From assembly GCA_026874595.1 (NCBI GenBank), contig CM049309.1, forward strand, positions 25,919,033 to 25,983,032: 64,000 nt of DNA, in the 5' to 3' direction. Source of the DNA: Sipunculus nudus. Its lineage: Eukaryota > Annelida > Sipuncula > Golfingiida > Sipunculidae. Shown here piece by piece: positions 12,160 to 25,651 of the stretch; the first letter of the stretch is position 1, and the number at the start of each line of letters is the position of its first letter. Made by a program: the position numbers and the translations under genes. A model generated the notes under the pieces. The model did no database searches. It saw only the letters and a program-made list of their open reading frames with translations, and had not been told where the DNA came from.

Positions 12160-14800
12160 TACTCAACTTATTTACTGACCCTCTCTCCACATAAAATGTC
12201 ATATACGATCTTACTACTGCTGACCCACTGACCCTCTCTCCACATAAATTGTCACATATGATCTTACTACTGCTGACTCACTGACCCTCTCTCTCTCCAC
12301 ATAAAATGTCACATATGATCTTACTACTGCTGACTCACTGACCCTTTCTCCACATAAAATGTCACATATGATCTTACTACTGCTGACCCACTGACCCTCT
12401 CTCCACATGAAATCTCACATATGATCTTACTACTGCTGACTCACTGACCCTCTATCCATATAAAATGTCACATATGATCTTACTATTGCTGACTCACTGA
12501 CCCTCTCTCCACATAAAATGTCACATATGATCTTACTACTGCTGACTCACTGACCCTCTCTCTCTCCACATAAAATGTCACATATGATCTTACTACTGCT
12601 GACTCACTGACCCTCTCTCTCTCCACATAAAATGTCACATATGATCTTACTACTGCTGACTCACTGACCCTCTCTCCACATAAAATCTCACATATGATCT
12701 TACTACTGCTGACTCACTGACCCTCTCTCCACATAAAATGTCACATATGATCTTACTACTGCTGACTCACTGACCCTCTCTCTCTCCACATAAAATGTCA
12801 CATATGATCTTACTACTGCTGACTCACTGACCCTCTCTCCACATATATTGTCACATATGATCTTACTACTGCTGACTCACTGACCCTCTCTCCACATGAA
12901 ATCTCACATATGATCTTACTACTGCTGACTCACTGACCCTCTCTCTCTCCACATAAAATGTCACATATGATCTTACTATTGCTGACTCACTGACACTCTC
13001 TCCACATAAAATGTCACATATGATCATACTACTGCTGACTCACTGACCCTCTCTCCACATAAAATGTCACATATGATCTTACTACTGCTGACTCACTGAC
13101 CCTCTCTCCACATAAAATGTCACATATGATCTTACTACTGCTGACTCACTGACCCTCTCTCAACATGAAATCTCACATATGATCTTACTACTGCTGACTC
13201 ACTGACCCTCTCTCCACATATATTGTCACATATGATCTTACTACTGCTGACTCACTGACCCTCTCTCTCTCCACATAAAATGTCACATATGATCTTACTA
13301 CTCCTGACTCACTGACCCTCTCTCCACATAAAATGTCACATATGATCTTACTACTGCTGACCCACTGACCCTCTCTCCACATGAAATCTCACATATGATC
13401 TTACTACTGCTGACTCACTGACCCTCCCTCTCTCCACATAAAATGTCACATATGATCTTACTATTGCTGACTCAATGGCCCTCTCTCCACATGAAATCTC
13501 ACATATAATCTTACTACTGCTGACTCACTGGCCCTCTCTCCACATATATTGTCACATATGATCTTACTACTGCTGACTCACTGACCCTCTCTCCACTTAT
13601 ATTGTCACATATGATCTTACTACTGCTGACTCACTGACCCTCTCTCCCCATAAAATGTCACATATGATCTTACTACGGCTGACTCACTGACCCTCTCTCC
13701 ACATAAAATGTCACATATGATCTTACTATTGCTGACTCACTGAACCTTTCTCCACATATATTGTCACATATGATCTTACTACTGCTGGCTCACTGACCCT
13801 TTCTCCACATAAAATGTCACATATGATCTTACTATTGCTGACTCACTGAACCTCTCTCCACATATATTGCCACATATGATCTTACTACTGCTGAATCACT
13901 GACCCTCTCTCCACATAAAATGTCACATATGATCTTACTCCTGCTGGCTCACTGACCCTCTCTCCACATATATTGTCACATATGATCTTACTACTGCTGA
14001 CTCACTGACCCTCTCTCCACATAAAATGTCACATATGATCTTACTACTGCTGACTCACTGACTCTCTCTCCACATAAAATGTTACAGATGATCTTACTAC
14101 TGCTTACTCACTGACCCTCTCTCCACATTAAATGTCACATATGATCTTACTACTGCTGACCCACTGACCCTCTCTCCACATGAAATCTCACATATGATCT
14201 TACTACTGCTGACTCACTGACCCTCTCTCCACATAAAATGTTACAGATGATCTTACTACTGCTGACTCACTGACCCTCTCTCCACATAAAATGTCACATA
14301 TGATCTTACTACTGCTGACTCACTGACCCTCTCTCCACATAAAATGTCACATATGATCTTACTATTGCTGACTCACTGACCCTCTCTCCACATATATTGT
14401 CACATATGATCTTTCTCCTGCTGACTCACTGACCCTCTCTCCACATAAATAGTCACATATGATCTTACTACTGCTGACTCACTGACCCTCTCTCCACATA
14501 AAATGTTACAGATGATCTTACTACTGCTTACTCACTGACCCTCTCTCCACATAAAATGTCACATATGATCTTACTACTGCTGACTCACTGACCCTCTCTC
14601 CACATAAAATGTTACAGATGATCCTACTACTGCTTACTCACTGACCCTCTCTCCACCTAAAATGTCATATATGATGTCAGTTGACTCACTGACCTTCAGA
14701 CCCACGGACTCTCTCTCCACAAAAATTGTCAAATGTGTTCTTACCACTGTAAGTAAACTCACAGGCTCTCCCTTCACATTAAATTTCAAATATGGTCTCA
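12160..14800. repeat. 53-bp minisatellite, about 47 units, homologous to an exon edge
   Basis: Unit of 53 bp (57 with an extra CTCT): GACTCACTGACCCTCTCTCC, ACATAAAATGTCACATATGA, TCTTACTACTGCT. Both ends decay. On the host-gene strand each unit carries GAGAGAGGGTCAGTGAGT, matching the acceptor and first bases of the exon at 12013, and a donor-like GTAAGA. Confidence 0.95.
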
Positions 14801-15150
14801 TATATAATGCGATTTCAGCTTGTCTATACTGAAGACATTTAAGTGCATCAAATGTGGCTTGGTTTTACCATTATATCCCAGTCAGATGTAGAGTTAAAGG
14901 TAACCACCAAGGATTTATCAAATATGAAAACAAATAAACCATCCAAACATATGAAAAGAGTAAATGCAAAAAGAACCATCTTTCATTCATATATGCCAAC
15001 AGTTAACACAAGCTGAAGGAATTATATCGGCACTGACATCAAAAGCCATGGAGTTTTTTGTTTAAGGAAAGCTACAATTCCTGTAACATGCTTGCGGCCG
15101 AGGTACGGTCACGGTTGTGGATAGAGTCAAACATGTGATATTATGAAGGG
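14801..15150. other. Intron sequence, no feature seen
   Basis: Unique-looking; leads into the inverted-repeat segment. Confidence 0.4.
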
Positions 15151-15151
15151 C

Positions 15152-15524
15152 GATTCCTTTAATGCGGTCGCGGTACTAATCTGACCTGTAATCCTACAAA
15201 ATTTTTGTGTGATCATGTAGCGACTGAATGAACAAAAATTTTTTAATGGATGGGGTGGGATGAGGAATCCCTATGAACTGTATACGTCACCTAGGGGTTT
15301 CACCAGGATTAACGTGTTTATCATCGTATGCCACGAGGAAATGTTTTCTGCCTGAACACATCAATTCAAATCATTGTAAATATGTGAAACATTTGCCTGA
15401 GAATCATTTACTGGTGATTGATCTGCCCAATACATGTATCTTTTTCGATTAAAGCAGCTGGTTTCTTAATCTTTTACTGCCACTTTTCACAATGCAGGGA
15501 TACATACATATATAATTCATATCA

Positions 15525-15575
<51 letters not shown>

Positions 15576-15636
15576 TATGTACAAATTTTCTATATTACAT
15601 GTAAAAACATACAACCGCGACCACATAAAAGGAATC
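15152..15636. mobile_element. MITE-like segment with 23-bp inverted repeats
   Basis: GATTCCTTTAATGCGGTCGC at 15152 pairs with GCGACCACATAAAAGGAATC ending 15636 (21 of 23 over the full arms). An (AT)n tract of about 45 bp (15528-15573) is inside. Target duplication not identified. Confidence 0.5.
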
Positions 15637-15639
15637 TTT

Positions 15640-16170
15640 TACTGCACACCTTGACATAATACACACCTTGCCATACTGCACACCTTGCCATACTGCACAC
15701 CTTGACATACTACACACCTCGCCATACTGCACACCTTGACATTATGCACACCTTGACATCATGCACACCTTGACATACTACACACCTCGACATACTACAC
15801 ACCTCGACATACTGCACACCTGGACATACTGCACACCTGGACATACTACACACCTCGACATACTACACACCTCGACATACTACACACCTCGACATACTAC
15901 ACACCTCGACATACTACACACCTCGACATAATGCACACCTCGACATAATACACACCTCGACATACTACACACCTCGACATACTACACACCTCGACATACT
16001 ACACACCTCGACATACTGCACACCTCGACATACTGCACACCTCGACATACTACACACCTTGACATACTACACACCTTGACATACTACACACCTTGACATA
16101 CTGCACACCTTGACATACTGCACACCTTGACATAATACACACCTTGACATACTACACACTTCCACATACT
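15640..16170. repeat. 17-bp minisatellite, about 31 units
   Basis: Unit CATACTACACACCTCGA with variants CTTGA, CTGGA and ATAATGC. Starts immediately after the inverted-repeat segment. Confidence 0.93.
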
Positions 16171-16629
16171 TTGTGTAAGCATTTTTATTTCCTATTACAC
16201 AAATCTGTTTGTTTCAAACCAAAAATATATAATGTGTATTTTATAAGAACTTTAAAGAACAAGGGACCCATGCATGGTTTGATAAGAACTATTGTCTCGT
16301 CCAAATTCATGTGACTGTCAACATGTAGTTGTGCTTAGTTACATCTGTAGACCAAATGATCTCTTCAATGTAGTTTTTGGTCATTTTCTCAAAATCTCAT
16401 TTCACTTGAACACCTAATCTTTAGAGCATTATTTCTCAGTAATTACTTGTCTGAAACATTCAATCTTTGAAATATGAAGTTGTTAATATGTCAACTAAAA
16501 AGTTTTTTTTATGCCTAAATGTAATTGGAAGGATTTTATTTAAAAAAATGTAAAAATTGAAAACATTTAAATTAAATTAAAATGCTTATAATTTAAAACA
16601 TACTCCTCCAAAACAAAGTTTATATTTAG
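16171..16629. other. AT-rich intron sequence, no feature seen
   Basis: No gene, array or element end recognised. Confidence 0.4.
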
Positions 16630-17228
16630 AACAAGGGACCCATGGGTCACAGCGCTCAGCTGATTGTGGCAGTTATAACTGCATCACCATAGATTTTTTG
16701 AAGTTGCAATAAAAATACTATCCTCAGTGCTCAGAAAGTAGGGCTCAATGACTGGGGGGGGGGGGAAGTTTCAACACCTTTGGATATAAATACAGAATAC
16801 GGAATTAAATTCAATGGTGCTTACACGGACTGGTGGGAGTTACAGCACCTCTGCACACCTCTGATTTCAACTCAAACCAACATTCTAAGAGTAAATGAAC
16901 CTGACAAATGCGGACACGATACACCACCTTCGGCGGACACTGATCACTCGCCCCGGGCAACATCAAAGACCACCGGTACTGTTGTTGTTCCTGGGACTGG
17001 AACACAAAGGATTATGCAATCCCCAGTTGTTACCTTAATGCGTGTCCATGCTCATGTCACGGTGTGAGGTGCTCCTACATTAAACACAGCAAATATGAAG
17101 CGGTAAACATTGTGTCACTTTATTTCACGGTTGATGTTTGTACCGTGCCGCCGTGCACAAGCTCCTCGGGGTTCGTTTAATCTCGGGTGCCTTCACATTA
17201 AAGCAAATCAAACCAAACAACCATCATC
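16630..17228 (+). other. Family A 5' end followed by GC-richer sequence with Cys-rich frame
   Basis: AACAAGGGACCCATGGGTCA at 16630 starts a family A copy with no matching end; a 12-G run at 16754. About 16943-17182 on the plus strand is open without an ATG and reads YCCCSWDWNTKDYAIPSCYL, then NACPCSCHGVRCSYIKHSKY: Cys-rich, perhaps a relic of a CxC-type DNA-binding domain. Low confidence. Confidence 0.25.
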
Positions 17229-20200
17229 AAACAAGGAACCTATGGGTCACGGCACTCAGCTGTAATATATGATAAAAAAATATGATTTAGACTGAGGCAC
17301 ATGCTAATTTTATGTGGTAAAAAAATAAGCTGTATTATGAGTTGTTGTTGTTTAGCTTATGTATGATTTTGATAGTACCTTTGGAGACAGGGAAGAGGAT
17401 TGATTTCATTTAATTTATTAACAAATGGAGTGCTATTGTCACACAGATTTTGACTTGGCCATATAACTTATAAGCAGAACATATAATATAAGAGTTTAAC
17501 TATTTATTAAAAAAAAATTACAAATATTGTCCCAAATATAATTTTTATTAAAAATAAGAGAATCGTATGATTTTTTAAAATAAAATATAACTGAAATGAT
17601 TATTAAAATAATATTAAAGAATATATTAATGAATGCATTCATGAATACATTTCGAAAGTATTTGCACTGGTATTCATATACTTTCATTTTTACCTGAATT
17701 CCCATTCTTATGAAAGAAATTTTATAATGGAGTACATATTCATATTCGTATTTAAATACAGTTGCAAAGTATTCGCACCATGTCTGGTATTTATTCAGTT
17801 TTCACCAAACAATGATGTTGAGAATCCAGAATATACAAAATTCACACATTTAAATAATGATCATAAGTACCTGGTTTTATTGCTTTTATTTATATTAACT
17901 AGATGTGTCGGAACGACACGAATGCCCCACCTGGGGCAAATTAGAAACATTTGTTAAATTTTGTAAAATTTTTTAAGTTCAGGAGGTGTCGTATGGTCAA
18001 AAGAAGGTCAACGGGGACGAAACGCGAACTCAATCTGTAACTGGTCATTATCTGGCCACACATAAAAAATCAGGGTGGTATCTGCAGGCATTGCGGAAAA
18101 AAAGTTCGTACATATGCATTTGTTATGAAATTTCTATTTTTCATGAAACTTTCTATATTCAGGAGCAGTCAAGATCAAAAGTAGGTCAACTGGGACAAAA
18201 CAAGAACTTGATCTGTAGATGGTCATTATCTGCCCACACACCAAAAATCAGGCCCGTATCTGCAGTCACTGCAAAAAAAAATTTGTACATGTGCACTTGT
18301 CATGAAAATTTATATTTTCTATGAAATTTTCTATGTTAGGGCACCGTCAAACAGTCAAAAGTAGGTCAACTGGGACAAAACATGAACTCGATCTGTAACT
18401 GGTCATTATCTGCCCACGCACCAAAAATCAGGCCAATATCTGCAGGCATTGTGAAAAAAAGTCTGTACATGTGTATTTGTCATGAAAATTTCTATTTTTT
18501 AATGAAATTTTCTATGTTCAAGAGCCGTAAAACGGTCAAAAGTAGGTCAACTGGGATGAAATGCGAACTTGATCTGTAACTGGTCAATATCTGCACACAC
18601 ACCAAAAATCAGGCCAATATCTGCAGGCATTGTGAAAAAAAGTCCGTAAATGTGTATTTGTCATGAAAATTTCTATTTTTCATGAAATTTTCTATGTTCA
18701 GGACCCGTAAAATGGTCAAAAGTGGGTCAAGTGGGATGAAAGGCGAACTCATTCTGTAAATGGTCAATATCTGCCCACACACCAAAAATCAGGCCAATAT
18801 CTGCAGGCACTGCGAAAAAAGTCTGTACATGTGTATTTGTCATGAAAATTTATGTTTTTCATGAAATTGTCTAAGTTAAGGAGCCGTAAAATGGTCAAAA
18901 GAAGGTCAACCAGGACAAAACGTGAACTCGATCTGTAACTGGTCATTATCTGCCTACACACCAAAAATCAGGCCAATATCTGCAGACATTGCGAAAAAAA
19001 GTCCGTACATGTGTATTTGTCATGAAAATTTCTATTTTTCATGAAATTTTCTAAGTTTAGGAGCTGTAAAACGGTCAAAAGTAGGTCAATCGGGACGAAA
19101 CGCGAACTTAATCTGTAACTGGTCATTATCTGCCCACACACTAAAAATCAGGCCAATATCTGCAGGCATTGCGAAAAAAAAGTCTGTACAACTGTTTGAT
19201 TTCGGAATGACGGAAGGACGGACATGGGTAAAACTATATGCCACAGCCATTTTGTGGTGGGGGCATAAAAAAAAAATAAATGTAATATATTCATTTTTGA
19301 CTAATTTCATATCAATGTACACACTAGACACAGTAGGAATCTAGATTAATATTATCAACTGCATCTTTGTCTATCATTTATTTCCTTCATATGATCCCTA
19401 ATGATAAGTAATGAATAATATGATTTACTTTTTTATCATTAAAATTGAACTGAAAAATACCATAGGTGACTGCATGGTGTTATTTGGAATACGTGACATT
19501 CTATCCATCAATAAAAGATTCTTATATCATCAGTAACTGCAAGTTAATTTCCTGTTATTATCAACTAACAAATTCCTTTTCTATTTTACTTAAATTTGTC
19601 ATTAAAAACCAATAAAAATTTATTATTTTATTGTTAAGTTGTTGGTTAAAACTACTAGATGAGTTGGGTTGGACACCTGGATCAACTGTGGCTGGCCATA
19701 AGCTGCCTGGCTGCCCAGTTTATGCCTTGCCTCAAGCATGCATAATTTGCTGAAAGTTCAACAAGGTCAACATACAGGTGACTCAAGAGGGGCTAGAGAG
19801 AGCCAAGGTCTGACATGGTCTCATAAAAACATTAATAAAAGCTACAATTTTTGGCTAATTTCTTTCAGCTTTCTAAACTAAAAAGCTGAAATCCTTATGT
19901 GTGCATGATATGAAAATTATACCAACAGTGCTCACAGGAAACAAACGTGCCATGGTCAAAGTTGGGCAAAATTTAAGGTACTAATTTTATATTTATACTA
20001 ATTTTATATTTATAAAATTTGAAAAATTCAGAACTAATTTTGGGTATTCAATTAAATCTTGATTAAATAATGTTACATCCCTGACAAAAAATCTCTAGCT
20101 TTAGCAATCCTCTTGTTAAGGGAGTCAATATATTTCTTGATTTTTTAAAAAGTGCATTATGTTTGGGCCCATAACTTAAAACAATTACGCAATACTGACA

Positions 20201-21148
20201 TTATTTCTGGCATGTGCATAGAGAATGTATAGAAAAATATGTATATTATATATGATTAAAGTCAGATCAGTGGTTTTGATATTAGGCACTCTTGAAGTGT
20301 AACAATGGGTTTTTAATGGAAAAATGAAGTTTTTCATTAATATCTCGACGGCATTAAGTCCTAGTGACCACATTCTTGGCATGGTAGGGGATTTTTGAGA
20401 CATCTAATTGTATGCCAAATTTTAGGAACTGAGAGCTTGAATAAAATCTACAGTTTTTGATCAACTGGTTTCAAATTTTTGGTGTTAACAGACAAAATCC
20501 TTACAAAATCATGCTGTGAAAATTAAATCCACAGTTCTTACAGGAAAAAAACGTGCCATGATCAAAGTTGGGCAAAATTTAAGGTACCAATTTTTTATTT
20601 TTGTTATTATTTTAAAAAATTTAAAAGATTTTGATCTAATTTTGGGTATAAAATTTAATTTTGATTAATTAAAGTTATATTACTGGAAAAAAAGTCCATA
20701 GCTTTAACATGTTTTGTGTTAAGTGAACAAATATCTTTACTGATTTTTTACAAAATGCATTATGTTTGGGCCCTTAACTTTTTAAAATTATATAATACAG
20801 ACCTAATTTCTGGCATGTACATTGGAAATATATAGAGGAATATTTATGGTAAATATGAGGAAAAACTGATGAGTGATTTTGATATGAGGCCGTCCTGAAG
20901 TGTGAAAATAGGTTTTTAATAAAAAATTGACGTTTTTCCTTAATTTCTCAAAGGAACGAAGTCGCAAAGACCCAGTTTTCGGCTTGGTAGGAGATCTTGG
21001 GTACATTAACATTATGCCGAATTTTGGATTCCTAGGTCTTACGGTTTCAAAACGTGCCACATCTACGGACGAACGGACGGACAGACAGACGGACAGATGA
21101 CAGACAATGGACCACGACCAGATGACTTATAGTCAGCTGAGCTAAAAA
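17229..21148 (+). mobile_element. Family A element with a nested array insertion
   Basis: Starts AACAAGGAACCTATGGGTCA and ends CAGCTGAGCTAAAAAA. It aligns along its length with 23008-25651 except for an extra 1.37-kb segment (17897-19270) holding seven 180-bp repeats. Short subterminal inverted repeats: CTCAGCTG at the 5' side and CAGCTGAG at the 3' side. Confidence 0.75.
17897..19270 (+). mobile_element. Nested element with seven 180-bp tandem repeats
   Basis: The segment starts ACTAGATGTGTCGGAACGAC, forming a hairpin GTGTCG-GAA-CGACAC, then ATGCCCCACC; it ends GGTGGGGGCATAAAAAA. ATGCCCCACC and GGTGGGGGCAT are inverted repeats. Between them about seven units of 178-181 bp run from about 17985 to 19200 (anchor GGTCATTATCTG at 18043, 18221, 18401, 18582, 18762, 18941, 19121). 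The empty site is visible at about 23680-23700 in the related copy. No protein-coding capacity was recognised. Confidence 0.7.
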
Positions 21149-21779
21149 AGTTGTTTTTTATATGCTAGAGCTACATTTACCTATAAAAACGAATGTTCCT
21201 AGGTTCGTAGCCATTACAATCTTCGCATTATCAACGTCATCATTATTTTTGAGATTATCGCATTTGGCCAGCTGAACAAGGAGAGTTTTAGGCAATGCCA
21301 CCAGGTGGCAACACAGGTAAACCTGGGCGGGAGATTATGTGATCTGAGAAAGCCAAGCTTATTCGACTGAGTGAAACAGCGAAAAAGAGCGTACCCGAGT
21401 ATATGAACATTGTTTTCACGGATGTATCCTTAGACTTTTCTCCTTATATTGTTCACTACTTGAGATAAGTAAAAATAATCACAGTCTGTATATGAATATT
21501 GAATGCATGATGTGTGCATGAATATGTTGTACATATACATGTAATCTGACATAATACAGTAAACACGTTCTTGCAGCTGTATGTTGTCTTAATTTATAAT
21601 CCCCCAGTTATCAACATCAACCTGCCTAATAAGAACACCTCACTAATAAGGACAAAATGATGGAGTCCCTTGACTGTTCGCTTTAGACAGGTTTCACTGT
21701 ACATTAGAGCATCTAAAAAACTTCAATAATTAGAATAATTTTTAAGCCTTTACTTACAAATTTCAGAATTCAACAGATG
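21149..21779. other. Intron sequence, no feature seen
   Basis: Moderate GC stretch with no recognised frame or repeat. Confidence 0.4.
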
Positions 21780-22347
21780 AAATCCACATGTATCCCGACT
21801 GTGAAAAATAAATTAAATATACTTACGAGAAAAAAAACATGCCATGGTAAAAATTTAAGGTACCAATTTTATATTTTTGCTAATATTTTAAAAAATTTGA
21901 AAGATTTTGATCTAATTTTGGGTATACAATTAAATTTTGATTTATTAAAGTTATATTACTGAAAAAAAATGTCCCTAGCTTTAACATTTTTTGTGTTAAG
22001 TGACCAAATATTTTTCCTGATTTTTTACAAAGTGCAGGAATATTTATGGTAAATATGAGGATAAACAGATGAGTGGCTTTGTTATTAGGCAGTCCTGAAA
22101 TGCCAAAATAGGTTTTTAATAAAAAATTGAGGTGTTTCCTTAATTTCACAAAGGAACGAAGTTGCAAAGACCCAGTTTTCAGCTTGGTAGGAGATCTTGG
22201 GGACATTCAACATTATGCCGAATTTTGGATTCCTAGGTCTAGGTTACAAAATGTGCCACATGTACGGACAGACAGACAGACGGACGGACTACGTACAAAC
22301 GGACCACTACTATAGCTCAGATGACTTATAGTCAGCTGGGCTAAAAA
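21780..22347 (+). mobile_element. Internally deleted family A fragment
   Basis: Carries the family words CATGCCATGG, GGCAGTCCTGAA, the GGAC/AGAC run at about 22265 and the end CAGCTGGGCTAAAAA, but lacks the usual middle. Confidence 0.6.
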
Positions 22348-22845
22348 TGTAGAGAATCTTCTTAGTTTTCAGCAAATGTATACTTTATAGCTGTGTGTCC
22401 ACTTGTATGTGTGTATGGGGTGTGAATACATATGCAGATATTTTGTGTGTTTGTGTCCATTAGATACATTTTTCAGGGTGTTTATACATCTTTCACTCTC
22501 TTTCACCTCTACAAAATGGCAAGTTCCCGCATTAGTTTCGACATGTGTTTCTGTATCCGTGGCTGCATGTTCCGGTTTTCAAAAGATGTATCCATATCAG
22601 GTAGCCGCACACATCCTGCACTGCATAAGTTGACACACTCACTTATACCATACGCGCATTTTAAAGGCGTTCGTATCCGCATCCATATCAGTACCACATA
22701 AGTGGACACACAGCTTAAAGGGTCCTGAGGCATGAGATTGTTCAATGCAAAGGAAACACAGAGACAGTCAGGTAATGTGGGGGACCAGTCCTGCTACCTT
22801 AATTACTGATGTTATGGTCTGGTGAGAAGTATTCAAGGAACCTAG
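22348..22845. other. Intron sequence, no feature seen
   Basis: Overlapping short open frames on both strands at 22400-22745 show no family motif and are treated as chance. Confidence 0.4.
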
Positions 22846-23007
22846 AACAAGTGACCTATGGGTCATGATGCTCAGCTGACTGGGAAGAGATTCGCAAAAG
22901 GAAATTTTATCATCAGAATGGTAGTATATACTCATTCAACTGAAGCATCAACCAGATTAACCAACAGGCCAAGATTAAGTCTGTATTTATATATCTCAAA
23001 AATAGAG
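22846..23007 (+). mobile_element. Family A 5' fragment
   Basis: Starts AACAAGTGACCTATGGGTCA and TGCTCAGCTGAC, then stops where the next full copy begins at 23008. Confidence 0.55.
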
Positions 23008-25651
23008 AACAAGGGACCTATGGGTCACGACGCTCAGCTGTTATATATGATAAAAAAAAATATTATTTAGAAATGAGGCACATGCTGGTTTTGTGTGGTA
23101 ATAAATATAAGCTGTATTATGAGTTGTTGTTGTTTAGCTTATGTATGATTTTGATAGTACCTTTGGAGACAGAAGAGGATTGATTTCATTTATTTTATTA
23201 ACAAATGGAGTACTATTGTCACACAGATTTTGACTTGGCCATATAACTTATAAGCAGAACATATAATATAAGAGTTTAACTATTTATTAAAAAAAATTAC
23301 AAATATTGTCCCAAATATAATTTTTATAAAAAATAATAAGAGAATCATATGATTTTTTTAAATGAAATATAACTGATATGATTATTAAAATAATATTAAA
23401 GAATATATTCATGAATGCATTCATGAATACATTTTGAAAGTATTTGCACGAGTATTCATATACTTTCATTTTTACCTGAATTCCTATTCTTTATGCAAGA
23501 AATTTTATAATGGAGTACATAATCATATTTGTATTTAAATACAATTACAAAGTATTCGCACCATGTCTGGTATTTATTCAGTTTCACCAACCAATGATGT
23601 TGAGAATCCAGAATATACAAAATTCACACATTTTAAATAATGATCATAAGTACCTGGTTTTATGGCTTTTATTTATATTAAAGAATAACTGTAAAAAATT
23701 CATTTTGGACTAATTTCACATCAATGTACACACTAGACACAGTAGGAATCTAGATTAATATTATCAACTGCATCTTTGTCTATCATTAATTTCCTTCATA
23801 TGATCCCTAATGATTAGTAATGAATAATATGATTTACTTCTTTATCATTAAAATTGAACTGAAAAATGCCATAGGTGACTGCATGGTGTTATTTGGAATA
23901 TGTGACATTCTGCCCATCGATACAAGATTCTTATATCATCAGTAACTGCAAGTTAATTTCCTGTTATTATAAACTAACAAATTCCTTTTCTATTTTTCTT
24001 TAATTTGTTATTAAAAACCAATAAAAATTTATTAATTTATTGTTTATTGTTATGTTGTTGGTTAAAACTACTAGATGAGTTGGGTTGGACACCTGGATCA
24101 ACTGTGGCTGGCCATAAGCTGCCTGGATTCCTGTATGCCTCGCCTCAAGCGTGCATAATTTGATGAAAGGTCAACAAGGTCAACATACAGGTGACTCAAG
24201 AGGGGCTGGAGAGAGCCAAAGTCTGACAGGGTCTCATAAAAAACATTAATAAAAGCTACAATTTTTGGCCAATTTCTTTCAGCTTTCTAAACTAAAAAGC
24301 TGAAATCCTAATGTGTGCATGATATGAAAATTATATCAACAGTGCTCACAGGACACAAACATGCCATGGTCACAGTTGGGCAAAATTTAAGGTACTAATT
24401 TTATATTTATACTAATAACTTATAAAATTTGAAAAATTCAGAACTAATTTTGGGTATTCAATTGAATCTTGATTAAATAATGTTACATCCCTGACAAAAA
24501 AATCTCCAGCTTCAGCAATGCCCTTGTTAAGGGAGTAAATATATTTCTTGATTTTTTATAAAGTGCATTATGTTTGGGCCCATAACTTAAAACAATTACG
24601 CAATACTGACATCATTCTGGCATGTGCATAGAGAATGAAAAATATGTATATTATTTATGATTAAAGTCAGATCAGTGGTTTTGATATTAGGCAGTCTTGA
24701 AGTGTAACAATGGGTTTTTAATGGAAAAATGAAGTTTTTCATTAATATCTCGAAGGTATTAAGTCCTAGTGACCAAATTCTTGGCATGGTAGGGGATTTT
24801 GGAGACATCTAACTGTATGCCGAATTTAAGGAACTAAGAGCTGAAGCTGGGGAGCTGAGCTCTTGCAAACTGCATAACACTAGCTTGATGTAAACAATAT
24901 GTTACATGGTGCTTGAAAACTTATTAAAATCTACATTTTTTTATCAACTGGTTTCAAATTTTTGGTGTTAACAGTTGAAATGCTAACAAAAACATGCTGT
25001 GATAATTAAATCCACAGTACTTACAGGAAAAAAACGTGCCATGGTCAAAGTTTGGCGAAATTTAAGGTACCAATTTTTTATTTTTATTAATATTTTAGAA
25101 AATTTAAAATATTTTCATCTAATTTTGGGTATACAATTTAATTTTGATTAATTTAAGTTATATTACTGGAAAAAAGGTCGATAGCTTTAACATTTTTTGT
25201 GTTAAGTGATCAAATACCTTTCCTGATTTTTTACAAAATGCATTATGTTTGGGCCCATAACTTTTTTAAATTAAATAAAACAGACATAATTTCTGGCATG
25301 TACATAGGAACTATATAGAGGAATATTTATGGTAAATATGAGGAAAAACAGATGAGTGGTTTTGATATTAGGCAGTCCTGAAGTGTGAAAATAGGTTTTT
25401 AATAAAAAATTGAGGTTTTTCCTTAATTTCTCAAAGGAACGAAGTTGCAAAGACCCAGTTTTCGGCTTGGTAGGAGATCTTGGGGACATCTAACATTATG
25501 CCGAATTTTGGATCCCTAGGTCTTACGGTTTCAAAACGTGCCACATCTACGGACGGACGGACGGACGGACGGACGGACGGACAGACGGACGGACGACGGA
25601 CAATGGACCACGACTTTAGCTCAGATGACTTATAGTCAGCTGAGCTAAAAA
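23008..25651 (+). mobile_element. Family A element, full-length 2.64-kb copy
   Basis: Best complete copy: start AACAAGGGACCTATGGGTCA, end CAGCTGAGCTAAAAAA. It ends with a GGAC microsatellite (25551-25595) and a terminal hairpin. AT-rich, non-coding. Confidence 0.75.

Noticed and set aside
12214-13382. Repeated open frames (MWREGQWVSS...) on the minus strand
   Set aside because: They run through the 53-bp minisatellite and end wherever unit length changes; no independent coding evidence.
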